A stretch of 25,543 nucleotides of DNA from a virus: positions 1-25,543 of the IMG/VR virus record IMGVR_UViG_3300008267_006639. One strand, 5' to 3'. The notes under the pieces were generated by a model. It was not told the origin of the DNA, did not search any database, and saw only the letters and a program-made list of their open reading frames with translations. Below, one piece after another: positions 19,850 through 25,543 of this stretch. The position numbers and the translations under genes are program-made. How positions within the stretch are numbered: the first letter of the stretch is position 1; every line of letters starts with the position of its first letter.

Positions 19850-20740
19850 CAGTTCTTTCCACTGCCATTGCCTATTTTCCCATGAATATGTATCATTGAG
19901 GAAGTCGACTCGATCTTCTGACATCTCATCGCCATTCAACACATCGGTAATAGCATCACGAAGGTTGGCTTCGAAGCGAGTCATGTGATGGTCTACATTT
20001 TCGGTATAGCCATACATATAGGTAGAGCCCATGGCTGTCTCTGGCAGGGCAGCCAGTGACGAGTGCACACATACCAAGCCTGCACATAATGCTTCAATCA
20101 TAACTAAACACGATGTCTCTTGCCAGATCGACGGGTATGCTAGGATGTGAGAGCGCTTCAACTCTTCTCGAATTACGTCATTTGATACAGATTTCGAGTA
20201 GTTAATGCCAGGATGTGCTCTTAACTTTTCGAACAGCAGTTCATACGGCTTATCTCGAACATGCCATCCGTAAAGATCAAATGATGAATACACATTGAGT
20301 TCGATCTTATCACCAAACTCTTTGTATAAATTACCGTACGTTGGATACAGCAGCTCGAGACCTCGATGAGGAGTCGAGAAGTACATTAGCCTTACCTTAT
20401 CTTGAGGCTTCTTATGCTTCTCAATAGGGTTGATAGCATTCTGTAGAACGATACCAGCTTCAAATGGGACGCCTAGATAAGCGTTGTACATCTGTTGCTG
20501 CCAATGGCTTACAAATACAAGCTTATCAAATCGTTTCCACCCGTCGTTCTTTAGGTGCTGAACTTCAGGATCACCTGGTAGATCATGCAATACTAATATC
20601 TTACGCTTCGAATGATCGAGTTCACGTACTCGAGAGTGAATAATTTGAAACGGCGAAAGTAACTCAGGCGGAAGGGAATTAATCCGATCCGCCATAAGCT
20701 CAGTTCCGCCTCGAGCGGTGTTAGACAAAGACTGCTCCAT
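19832..20740 (-). CDS. Glycosyltransferase, GT-B fold family 1/4 type
   Basis: 302 aa. N-terminal ARGGTELMADRI, then KILVLHDLPGDPEV and KLVFVSHWQQQMY of the acceptor domain. The donor domain has MYFSTPHRGLELLYPTYGNL, ELKRSHILAYPSIWQETSCL and VMIEALCAGLVCVHSSLAAL with the conserved Glu pair region (E....C.VMIEAL.AG) of GT4 enzymes. It would transfer a sugar from a nucleotide donor. In phages the target may be modified DNA bases, host lipopolysaccharide or a virion protein; nothing here decides. No base-modifying enzyme is visible in the window. The start overlaps the SH3-like gene by 20 nt. Confidence 0.83.
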   Translation of the reverse strand: MEQSLSNTARGGTELMADRINSLPPELLSPFQIIHSRVRELDHSKRKILVLHDLPGDPEVQHLKNDGWKRFDKLVFVSHWQQQMYNAYLGVPFEAGIVLQNAINPIEKHKKPQDKVRLMYFSTPHRGLELLYPTYGNLYKEFGDKIELNVYSSFDLYGWHVRDKPYELLFEKLRAHPGINYSKSVSNDVIREELKRSHILAYPSIWQETSCLVMIEALCAGLVCVHSSLAALPETAMGSTYMYGYTENVDHHMTRFEANLRDAITDVLNGDEMSEDRVDFLNDTYSWENRQWQWKELLTSLL

Positions 20741-20978
20741 TCACTCGCTTAAGACTATCCCAACGGAAAGAACGCCATCCTTGATTAATTACATCAAAGA
20801 CTGCAACTACATCCGGATTCGGAGTCTTCTTTTGAACTACTTCTTCAAGGTCGACTTGCTTAGGAAGAGAATCCTCCTTAAGAGTACAAGTCATAACACG
20901 AGTAGTACCATCCTTCTTTACAAACTCGATATCGACAACTTCATTCCGTAATAGGATGAGAACGTCAGATTTTTCCAT
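20721..20978 (-). CDS. Small beta-fold phage protein, DUF2693-like (85 aa)
   Basis: MEKSDVLILLRNEVVDIEFV then KKDGTTRVMTCTL, and after a linker NPDVVAVFDVINQGWRSFRW and DSLKRV. The layout (short strand pair with KKDGT.R.M.CTL, then V.DV....WRSFR...V) matches DUF2693-type SH3/Sm-like proteins seen in T4-like phages, function unknown. The ATG at 20978 is preceded by GGAGG 8 nt upstream; an ATG at 21005 lies inside the glutaredoxin gene and lacks a site. It overlaps the glutaredoxin stop by about 14 nt. Confidence 0.78.
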   Translation of the reverse strand: MEKSDVLILLRNEVVDIEFVKKDGTTRVMTCTLKEDSLPKQVDLEEVVQKKTPNPDVVAVFDVINQGWRSFRWDSLKRVNGAVFV

Positions 20979-21219
20979 CACCAAAACCTCCAGCGGTGTT
21001 TTCAATTTCGCTCATAAACGCATCATAGCCGCCAACATGGCGATCGTGCCAGAAAATCTGTGGAATCTTAGTAGTTCCTTCTGGCACTTTACTTTTCATT
21101 TCGTCAAAGACTTCAAGATTTTCGACGTTCTTCCACACATATGGAAGATCTCGACTCTCTGCTAAAGACTTTGCTTCTTTACACCATTTACACCAATTAG
21201 CGCCGTAAATGACGATCAT
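20965..21219 (-). CDS. Glutaredoxin
   Basis: 84 aa with a thioredoxin fold: IVIYGANWCKWCKEAKSL holds the active-site CxxC (C10, C13), TTKIPQIFWHD has the cis-proline loop, and VGGYDAF is the glutathione-binding GG motif. It should reduce disulfides, classically feeding electrons to ribonucleotide reductase, as in T4 NrdC. No reductase subunit is in this window. The start overlaps the previous stop (ATGA). The active-site pair CKWC differs from the usual CPYC. Confidence 0.9.
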   Translation of the reverse strand: MIVIYGANWCKWCKEAKSLAESRDLPYVWKNVENLEVFDEMKSKVPEGTTKIPQIFWHDRHVGGYDAFMSEIENTAGGFGDGKI

Positions 21220-21503
21220 TCGCCATCTGCCTTCTTTGCAGATCTATTCCAATCCTTCAGACGCGCAACATACTCACGACCAGACACTTTCACTTTAATG
21301 AAGCGCTTATGAGTCTGTTCTTTGTTTGGATTCGCAATCGTCATGACGACGTCTTTGCCTTGCTTCAAAGCACGAAGCTGATTAGCCAGTCGCTCACTCG
21401 ACTGAAGATATTCAGAGCGCATAGCGTTCACGATCTTACGATCAACGTTGCTGTGCTTGCCTTGCGAGATAAAGCCTTTCGACTTACCACCTTTTTTACC
21501 CAC
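21216..21503 (-). CDS. Basic conserved phage protein (95 aa)
   Basis: MGKKGGKSKGFISQGKHSNV then RKIVNAMRSEYLQSSERLAN and a QLRALKQGKDVVMTIANPNK stretch, NKEQTHKRFIKVKVSG. Very basic. I recognise the HSNV.RK..NA.R..Y..S..RL.NQ..A...GK.VM.TI.NPN...T..RFI pattern from T4-like phages; function unknown, RNA or DNA binding plausible. The start is GTG, with AGGAG 7 nt upstream. Confidence 0.82.
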   Translation of the reverse strand: MGKKGGKSKGFISQGKHSNVDRKIVNAMRSEYLQSSERLANQLRALKQGKDVVMTIANPNKEQTHKRFIKVKVSGREYVARLKDWNRSAKKADGE

Positions 21504-21708
21504 GGTCTTTCTCCTTCATTTCATATTGGACATCTTTGCGCAAGAACCAGTATAGCCAACTAGTCATGCAATGATCAGCATCCCAGAAAAACACTTTATC
21601 GAGAAGCCAAACGATATTCGGCTTGCCTTCTTTCTTTAAAGCATAATTTCTAGCGCTGAGTGTTTGATTGCTTGATCCACCAAGGATCACATTTAGTAGT
21701 ACAGACAT
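21496..21708 (-). CDS. Conserved T4-like phage protein (70 aa)
   Basis: MSVLLNVILGGSSNQTLSAR then NYALKKEGKPNIVWLLDKVF and FWDADHCMTSWLYWFL. A strongly conserved small protein I know from many T4-like and other large phages without a function. The hydrophobic NIVWLLDKVFFWD stretch could touch the membrane. I place the start at 21708: a longer frame from 21753 would begin upstream of the promoter's -10. Its end overlaps the next gene's GTG. Confidence 0.82.
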   Translation of the reverse strand: MSVLLNVILGGSSNQTLSARNYALKKEGKPNIVWLLDKVFFWDADHCMTSWLYWFLRKDVQYEMKEKDRG

Positions 21709-21733
21709 CGCTGTACCTACTCTTAAAAAATAT

Positions 21734-21760
21734 CTTATAACAAGATTTGTCAAATGTCAA
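21734..21760 (-). promoter_or_regulatory. Promoter of the 70-aa/glutaredoxin/glycosyltransferase unit
   Basis: TTGACATTT -35, 15-bp spacer to TATAAG (or 17 bp to TAAGAT). It should drive 21708 through 19832 (five overlapping genes). Confidence 0.68.
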
Positions 21761-21790
21761 CTCCATAATGAAACCACTATAGAATATATA

Positions 21791-22282
21791 TCAAATCTCT
21801 TCGTCGATAGATCGTCTCATTTCTTCTAGAAGATCATTGTACGATTCAACCATCTTGATACTATATCGATCACATACCATCTTTACGTTACCGTAACGGT
21901 AGAACTCTTTCGGGCAACACACGATTACGTTGAATGGTCCGGGTCCTAGACCTCGGCCGAAGATACCAAGCTCAAGTAGAGTAATAGGAGCCTTTGAATC
22001 CGCAGCAAAGTAGTACACGATCATGCTTGCGTCTTCTTGCTGCTCAAGCTCCCAGTCGACTTGCTCATAGAACTGAGTGCCGGGTGTGGGGTCTTGAATC
22101 CAAGAAGAATCCCAATCATCACGTCGAGGATTCACAAGAATCAAATCATCATTATAATCTGCTAGATCTTTCGACAGCCTATCTTGCCAGTTCTCAGCCG
22201 CACCCATATCGATCGATCCACCAAGAAAGACTGAAAACTTTCCGGATGGAACTGGATGAGGCGCCTTAATTACTTGAGTCAT
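21791..22282 (-). CDS. Nucleoside 2-deoxyribosyltransferase-like protein
   Basis: 163 aa. FSVFLGGSIDMGAAENWQ near the N-terminus, then LVNPRRDDWDSSW, QVDWELEQQEDASMIVYYFA and SKAPITLLELGIFG. This is the Rossmann-like pattern of the Nuc_deoxyri_tr2 family: GSID nucleotide loop, RRDDWD and the LLELG segment with the likely catalytic Glu. It may swap or cleave bases of (deoxy)nucleosides, a nucleotide salvage role. Start at 22282 (MTQVIKAP) with GGGAG 8 nt upstream; it overlaps the previous stop (ATGA). Confidence 0.83.
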   Translation of the reverse strand: MTQVIKAPHPVPSGKFSVFLGGSIDMGAAENWQDRLSKDLADYNDDLILVNPRRDDWDSSWIQDPTPGTQFYEQVDWELEQQEDASMIVYYFAADSKAPITLLELGIFGRGLGPGPFNVIVCCPKEFYRYGNVKMVCDRYSIKMVESYNDLLEEMRRSIDEEI

Positions 22283-22590
22283 ACACGTTTCTCCCAACAA
22301 TCTCGAATCCACTCGATTTTCTTTTCAGCTGTCCATCCAGACAGATAATCATTATCACCATCAAAAAGATCAAGAACTTCTTTTTCGTTCATTGTGACCG
22401 TATCGATGATATTTTCTCCAACATGCAATTGAGAAAATTCTTTAGCCTCATTACAAGTAACGCAGTCCAGAGCCCAAGCAGTATCTACTGTAGCTTCTGT
22501 ATTGAGTGCTTGTAGTTTATCTTTCGGCATAACATATCGATGACGAAACGTTGAAATTGTCGTTACGACTACATATTCATTATCACTCAT
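22279..22590 (-). CDS. Conserved phage protein (103 aa)
   Basis: MSDNEYVVVTTISTFRHRYV then AWALDCVTCNEAKEFSQLHV, GENIIDTVTMNEKEVLDLFD and NDYLSGWTAEKKIEWI. The YVVV.TISTFRHRYV...WALD.V....KEFSQ.H.GE.I.DT pattern is one I know from many T4-like phages; function unknown. AGG lies 6 nt before the ATG. It follows the CCA enzyme by 21 nt. Confidence 0.83.
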   Translation of the reverse strand: MSDNEYVVVTTISTFRHRYVMPKDKLQALNTEATVDTAWALDCVTCNEAKEFSQLHVGENIIDTVTMNEKEVLDLFDGDNDYLSGWTAEKKIEWIRDCWEKRV

Positions 22591-22604
22591 TTGATACCTA
22601 TTTG

Positions 22605-22635
22605 TTAAAGTTCAGGCGGACTTAACCGCCTGAAC
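22605..22635 (-). terminator. Strong hairpin across the end of the CCA-enzyme gene
   Basis: Perfect 10-bp stem GTTCAGGCGG/CCGCCTGAAC with a 6-nt loop; the gene's TGA lies in the 3' arm. Only a short TTT follows, so it could attenuate or protect the mRNA 3' end and not fully terminate. The next gene (22590) has no visible promoter of its own. Confidence 0.6.
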
Positions 22636-23859
22636 ACGTGCCTTAAACATACCTTCTTTGATCTTTGTAGTGTTCTTCTCACCGTTTGGAAATACATCAG
22701 CAAACTTAACAGCGCGAACACGATCAAAGACCCACCGTACTTTCATCAGATGCTCGGTAGGATCATCCTCAGAACCCAGTCGGCCATTCTCATCACAAAC
22801 ACCGACAGCCCACAGCAGCAGCACAACCTCAGGATCGCGGAAAGCATCCATATCCTCGAACATATGAACCCAAGTTTTCGGGTTCAGAGTGTCCAGCTTG
22901 TGCATATGCATGTGAAACCGAGTCGTCTTCATCACTCGACTCCGCATTTTTGCAGGAACAGTCAGACGGTTACAGAAGTCACGAGCAACTACAACACCAG
23001 TGACTTCGTGCCCATAGTGCTTAGGCAGTTGATCACGAGGAGTCAGGCCTTTTCCGAAGTCATGTACCAGGCAAGCCAGTCGAGTCTCCAGATCAAAGTT
23101 GCTCTCAACAGCTTGAGTCAGAACCAGCATGGTGTGCTCGTAAGCATCACCTTCAGGGTGCCAACGCCGAGCTTCCAGAGCAGTCTTCAGGCGATACACT
23201 TCTGGGAACAGAACATGCAGTGCATCACACTCCAGCAGAGTGTCGAAGAACAGACGAGCATGATCTTCCATCAGAGCTCGGCTCAGTTCTTTCCAAACAC
23301 GCTCAGCAGTCAGCTCGTTCAGAACACCCCGCTTTGCCATCTGAGAAACCAGAGCAACAGTTTCTGAAGCAACTGTCCATTCCGGACCAAAGCGAGCGCG
23401 GAAACGAGCCAGCCGCAGAACACGAACAGGATCATCAGCGAAAGCATCAGAAGTGTGCCGCAGCACCTTGTTCTTCATATCTTCTTGACCATTGAAAGGA
23501 TCAACAATATCCATGATACGAGTCTTAGCATCGTCGAAGAACTCTATCGCCATCGCATTGATCGTTAGATCGCGACGAGACAGATCTTCTTCGATCGTCA
23601 CTTCAGGACCAAATTCAACATCGAAGCCATGGTAACCTTTACCCGACTTACGTTCACGACGTGCCAGAGCCCATTCATCACCCTGATCGCTCATGAACAC
23701 TGGGAACTCAGCACCAACTTTGGTGAACGACTTAATGTAAAACGGAGGGTTCGCCATTAGCTCAGCTTCAGTTGCACCGGTAACAACCCAGTCGACATCT
23801 TGAGAGCTAACGCTCATAAGATAATCGCGGACATATCCGCCGACTTTGTAAAATCTCAT
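22612..23859 (-). CDS. cca: tRNA nucleotidyltransferase (CCA-adding enzyme) with HD domain
   Basis: 415 aa. MRFYKVGGYVRDYLM with SQDVDWVV gives the class II nucleotidyltransferase core (GG..RD..M...DxD). EDLSRRDLTINAMAIEF and DPVRVLRLARFRARF are the conserved tRNA-binding and nucleotide-selection motifs. LVHDFGKGLTP with GHEVTG is the HD phosphohydrolase domain, as in E. coli-type enzymes. It adds or repairs CCA at tRNA 3' ends. Start at 23859 has AAGGTG 6 nt upstream; an ATG at 23877 sits at the predicted transcript start. No tRNA gene is in the window. The codon choice here looks richer in C and G than some neighbours, which could mean later acquisition. Confidence 0.92.
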   Translation of the reverse strand: MRFYKVGGYVRDYLMSVSSQDVDWVVTGATEAELMANPPFYIKSFTKVGAEFPVFMSDQGDEWALARRERKSGKGYHGFDVEFGPEVTIEEDLSRRDLTINAMAIEFFDDAKTRIMDIVDPFNGQEDMKNKVLRHTSDAFADDPVRVLRLARFRARFGPEWTVASETVALVSQMAKRGVLNELTAERVWKELSRALMEDHARLFFDTLLECDALHVLFPEVYRLKTALEARRWHPEGDAYEHTMLVLTQAVESNFDLETRLACLVHDFGKGLTPRDQLPKHYGHEVTGVVVARDFCNRLTVPAKMRSRVMKTTRFHMHMHKLDTLNPKTWVHMFEDMDAFRDPEVVLLLWAVGVCDENGRLGSEDDPTEHLMKVRWVFDRVRAVKFADVFPNGEKNTTKIKEGMFKARVQAVKSA

Positions 23860-23883
23860 GTTGTTCACCTTGTTCATAGATAT

Positions 23884-23912
23884 AGTCTACACTAAGTGTA
23901 AACAGATGTCAA
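23884..23912 (-). promoter_or_regulatory. Promoter of the CCA-enzyme unit
   Basis: TTGACATCT -35, 17 bp, TAGACT -10, the same -10 as the CobT-like gene's promoter. Confidence 0.7.
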
Positions 23913-23918
23913 CAACTA

Positions 23919-24116
23919 TTATTCGAATTCACACTGAAGTTCTTCTTCGTAATAGTAGCAGTCGTCGACATACTCGGGATCGTATCCATGTTCGATTGCT
24001 TGCTGAACATGATACTGGTGTCGAGCAAAATCTGCTTCAGCTTCAAGATGTGCTTGAAGTTCAGGATCTGCACAAGCCGACAAGAGTGCGACCGAGATAA
24101 GAACGAGATATTTCAT
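23919..24116 (-). CDS. Small lipoprotein (65 aa)
   Basis: MKYLVLISVALLSACADPEL: signal peptide ending in a clear lipobox LSAC, with Cys15 as the lipidation site. Asp follows two residues later (C-A-D), so +2 is Ala and outer-membrane sorting is expected in Gram-negative hosts. The mature part is acidic (EAEADFARHQYHVQQAIEHG, DDCYYYEEELQCEFE) with two further Cys. AAGGAG lies 6 nt before the ATG. Function unknown; not near a lysis cassette, so an Rz1 role is unlikely. Phage lipoproteins often mediate superinfection exclusion. Confidence 0.8.
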   Translation of the reverse strand: MKYLVLISVALLSACADPELQAHLEAEADFARHQYHVQQAIEHGYDPEYVDDCYYYEEELQCEFE

Positions 24117-24139
24117 GTTGAGCTCCTTGCTATATGAAC

Positions 24140-24168
24140 AGCTTATCATGTTGCAAAACTAATGTCAA
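24140..24168 (-). promoter_or_regulatory. Promoter candidate for the lipoprotein
   Basis: Perfect TTGACATTA -35; the -10 is poor (TAAGCT at 17 bp, or GATAAG at 15 bp). The TGA of the upstream gene lies inside the TTGACA box. Confidence 0.5.
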
Positions 24169-24638
24169 CCGTAAAAGTGCTCTTTTTCTAAAGAAAATGT
24201 GAAACTTGCACGAGGTGAATTTGGCATAGCACAGTGAAGAAGTTCATTGTCGATGTACAGCATTTCGTTCTCATGCAGCACAAATTGCTCGTTCTCTACT
24301 TGCCAAGGTGTGCTACCTATTACTTGCCAGATCCACAGGTATTGTCCTGGGTCACTATGAAGATCAAATGACTTAGAAGTAGCAGTAGTGCTGCAGAACA
24401 ATTGCGCTCGTGGCTGATAATCAGGCTTCAGCTCTTTCATGTATGATAGAACTTCTGGAAAGAATCTCTCAAAACCCCAGCAAGCAAATCCCCCGTCACC
24501 AAGTGGTTTATACCTGCGGGGATTCTCTTCGGCTATGTTAATAGCACATTTAGAAATTTTGTCCCAGTCCCAGTCGTTTCCTAGGCTGTGAGCCACTTTG
24601 CCGAAAGTACTCTTATCAATTAGTTCTGAGCTTAGCAC
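24165..24638 (-). CDS. JmjC/cupin-like (HxD...H) Fe(II) oxygenase candidate (157 aa)
   Basis: FDLHSDPGQYLWIWQVIGST holds HxD (H94, D96 from the GTG start), and a third ligand H135 lies in NELLHCAMPN, followed by R143 in NSPRASFTFSL. The spacing, the W.V.G...W.....LH..EMLYID beta segment and the final strand match cupin/JmjC-type double-stranded beta-helix 2-oxoglutarate oxygenases. N-terminal helices (DWDWDKISKCAINIAEE) precede it. The substrate is unknown; a ribosomal or virion protein side chain is possible. Start ambiguity: GTG at 24638 (GGGA 6 nt upstream, chosen) or TTG at 24650 overlapping the previous gene. It could also be a metal-binding cupin without catalysis. Confidence 0.68.
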   Translation of the reverse strand: MLSSELIDKSTFGKVAHSLGNDWDWDKISKCAINIAEENPRRYKPLGDGGFACWGFERFFPEVLSYMKELKPDYQPRAQLFCSTTATSKSFDLHSDPGQYLWIWQVIGSTPWQVENEQFVLHENEMLYIDNELLHCAMPNSPRASFTFSLEKEHFYG

Positions 24639-24640
24639 GG

Positions 24641-25297
24641 TTAATCCCAAAGTCCAAAGTAATATTTTGCAAAGAGGCGAAGACCGTTTTTGATTCGATC
24701 ATAGTGAGCTTTCTGTCCTACTTCATCAACCTCAAATGTATGATTCGGGCCATGACCCATACGATAGAGTTCGCTATCTTCTTCCTTATCAAACTTCAAG
24801 TCGACTTCGCCAGAGTAGAATTGTTCATCGCCCTTATCATCCTTGGCACATTGTTCAAATGCCCAGATCATCTCGTCAAGCACCCATTCCCAACGAGCAT
24901 GAAGACTATTATCATGATCAGGATCGTCTGTGACAGGATGTTGAAGATGCTCGGGAACATCAATATTATCAACGTAAGGCGAACCATGCTTCTTTGATTT
25001 TAGTTTTAAAAGAATAGGATGAACAACCAGAGCAATAGTATGATCCGCACCCCAAACATCGTAGTCATCAATATGGATCTTGATCATACGTTCGTTTTTG
25101 TCAAGGTGTTTATTGATGGTCTTGTTGAGAACATCCATCATAGCGTCAGTGACTTTCTCAACTACACGATCATACCAAGTGTAGTCTGCCTCGCTGTAGT
25201 CATAGTTAAACTTACCAAAGCGCTTTGCAAAATACCAATCTTGCAGTTGAAGCGGTATAGAGATTCGATCGTGATAAGGTCCGATATAAGCTTTCAT
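24641..25297 (-). CDS. Conserved large-phage protein (218 aa)
   Basis: MKAYIGPYHDRISIPLQLQD, then KIHIDDYDVWGADHTIALVV and HPILLKLKSKKHGSPYVDNI followed by DVPEHL, WEWVLDEMIWAFEQ and, near the end, a FAKYYFGLWD tail. I recognise the IDDYDVWGADHTLA.I..P.L..LK..KHG.P.VD..DVP pattern from many T4-like and other large phages; no function is known to me. The ATG at 25297 overlaps the previous stop (ATGA) and has GGA 8-9 nt upstream, so I prefer it to an ATG at 25309. Confidence 0.84.
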   Translation of the reverse strand: MKAYIGPYHDRISIPLQLQDWYFAKRFGKFNYDYSEADYTWYDRVVEKVTDAMMDVLNKTINKHLDKNERMIKIHIDDYDVWGADHTIALVVHPILLKLKSKKHGSPYVDNIDVPEHLQHPVTDDPDHDNSLHARWEWVLDEMIWAFEQCAKDDKGDEQFYSGEVDLKFDKEEDSELYRMGHGPNHTFEVDEVGQKAHYDRIKNGLRLFAKYYFGLWD

Positions 25298-25543
25298 ATT
25301 GTAATCCAATCTGTGTTCATCCAGTCTGTATCTTCTGGCATCATTTCAACTTTGTCGCTGTGCAGTTCTTGCAATTGCGACCAAATGTGAGCGTTGTTCT
25401 TACGAAGACAATACCCAGTCTTTCTGCACTGATAGCATGAGCCGCTGGTCCCATAAAAGTAGAAGTAGTGCTCGTCTTCCTCTACATGTGTAACGCCACT
25501 GTTCATACGCCAAGAGTCACCAGTAGTATAACCACCAGACCAA
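25294..25543 (-). CDS. Phage protein of unknown function (5' end beyond right edge)
   Basis: The frame is open to the right edge and reads WSGGYTTGDSWRMNSGVTHV before EEDEHYFYFYGTSGSCYQCR and KTGYCLRKNNAH. The WSGGYTTG.SWR.NSG stretch upstream of the first in-frame ATG (25506) looks coding and resembles a small family in T4-like phages, so the gene probably begins outside the window. SCYQCRKTGYC has three Cys that might bind zinc. Function unknown. Confidence 0.68.
   Translation of the reverse strand, partial: WSGGYTTGDSWRMNSGVTHVEEDEHYFYFYGTSGSCYQCRKTGYCLRKNNAHIWSQLQELHSDKVEMMPEDTDWMNTDWITI

Overview
The window looks like part of the accessory and replication-associated region of a large T4-like (Tevenvirinae-related) tailed phage. 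Every protein gene I can support runs on the minus strand. Genes are packed with 1-4 nt stop/start overlaps, and short promoters sit in the few gaps. T4-like signatures include a T4-type RNase H, a PhoH-like ATPase, a PAAR spike tip, a tail fibre with an S74 chaperone, an Acb1-type phosphoesterase, and many small proteins of kinds I recognise from marine T4-like phages. Composition is AT-leaning (roughly low-40s % GC by eye). The host is most likely a marine-type alphaproteobacterium. This is inferred from a circularly permuted (two-piece) tmRNA gene, an alternative oxidase of bacterial type, and a PstS protein. None of these proves the host.

Layout, read from the right edge in the direction of transcription. 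25.5-21.8 kb: conserved small phage proteins, an HxD...H (JmjC/cupin-like) oxygenase candidate, a lipoprotein, a CCA-adding enzyme, and a nucleoside 2-deoxyribosyltransferase-like protein. 21.7-18.6 kb: glutaredoxin, a glycosyltransferase, and a 400-aa lysine-rich protein. 18.5-15.2 kb: RNase H, a DUF6433-like protein, a HAD hydrolase, PhoH, and an AbrB-like small protein. 15.2-11.0 kb: PAAR tip, tail fibre, Acb1 homologue, hexapeptide beta-helix protein, and a PD-(D/E)XK exonuclease. 10.9-8.4 kb: early-type small genes under near-identical promoters. 8.3-5.0 kb: a CobT-like VWA/metallopeptidase protein and a CobS-like AAA ATPase. 5.0-3.4 kb: a membrane protein, a SleB-type lysin and tiny ORFs. 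3.4-2.4 kb: the alternative oxidase and the tmRNA gene. 2.4-0 kb: a second VWA protein, a small outer-membrane-like barrel, and the start of PstS, cut by the left edge.

The regulatory layer is unusually legible. About a dozen promoters share TTGACATT-like -35 boxes with 15-17 bp spacers. In four places the TGA stop of the upstream gene lies inside the TTGACA box. Three promoters also share a conserved TATATCTA...TAGTAAGCAA block. One perfect consensus promoter (TTGACA-16-TATAAT) points the other way, into the 3' end of the exonuclease gene, and may make a short antisense RNA.

Functionally the cargo points to host takeover and energy or nutrient support: phosphate capture (PstS), quinol oxidation (AOX), translation rescue and tRNA repair (tmRNA plus CCA enzyme), CBASS evasion (Acb1), nucleotide/DNA metabolism, and a CobS/CobT-like ATPase-VWA pair of unknown phage role.
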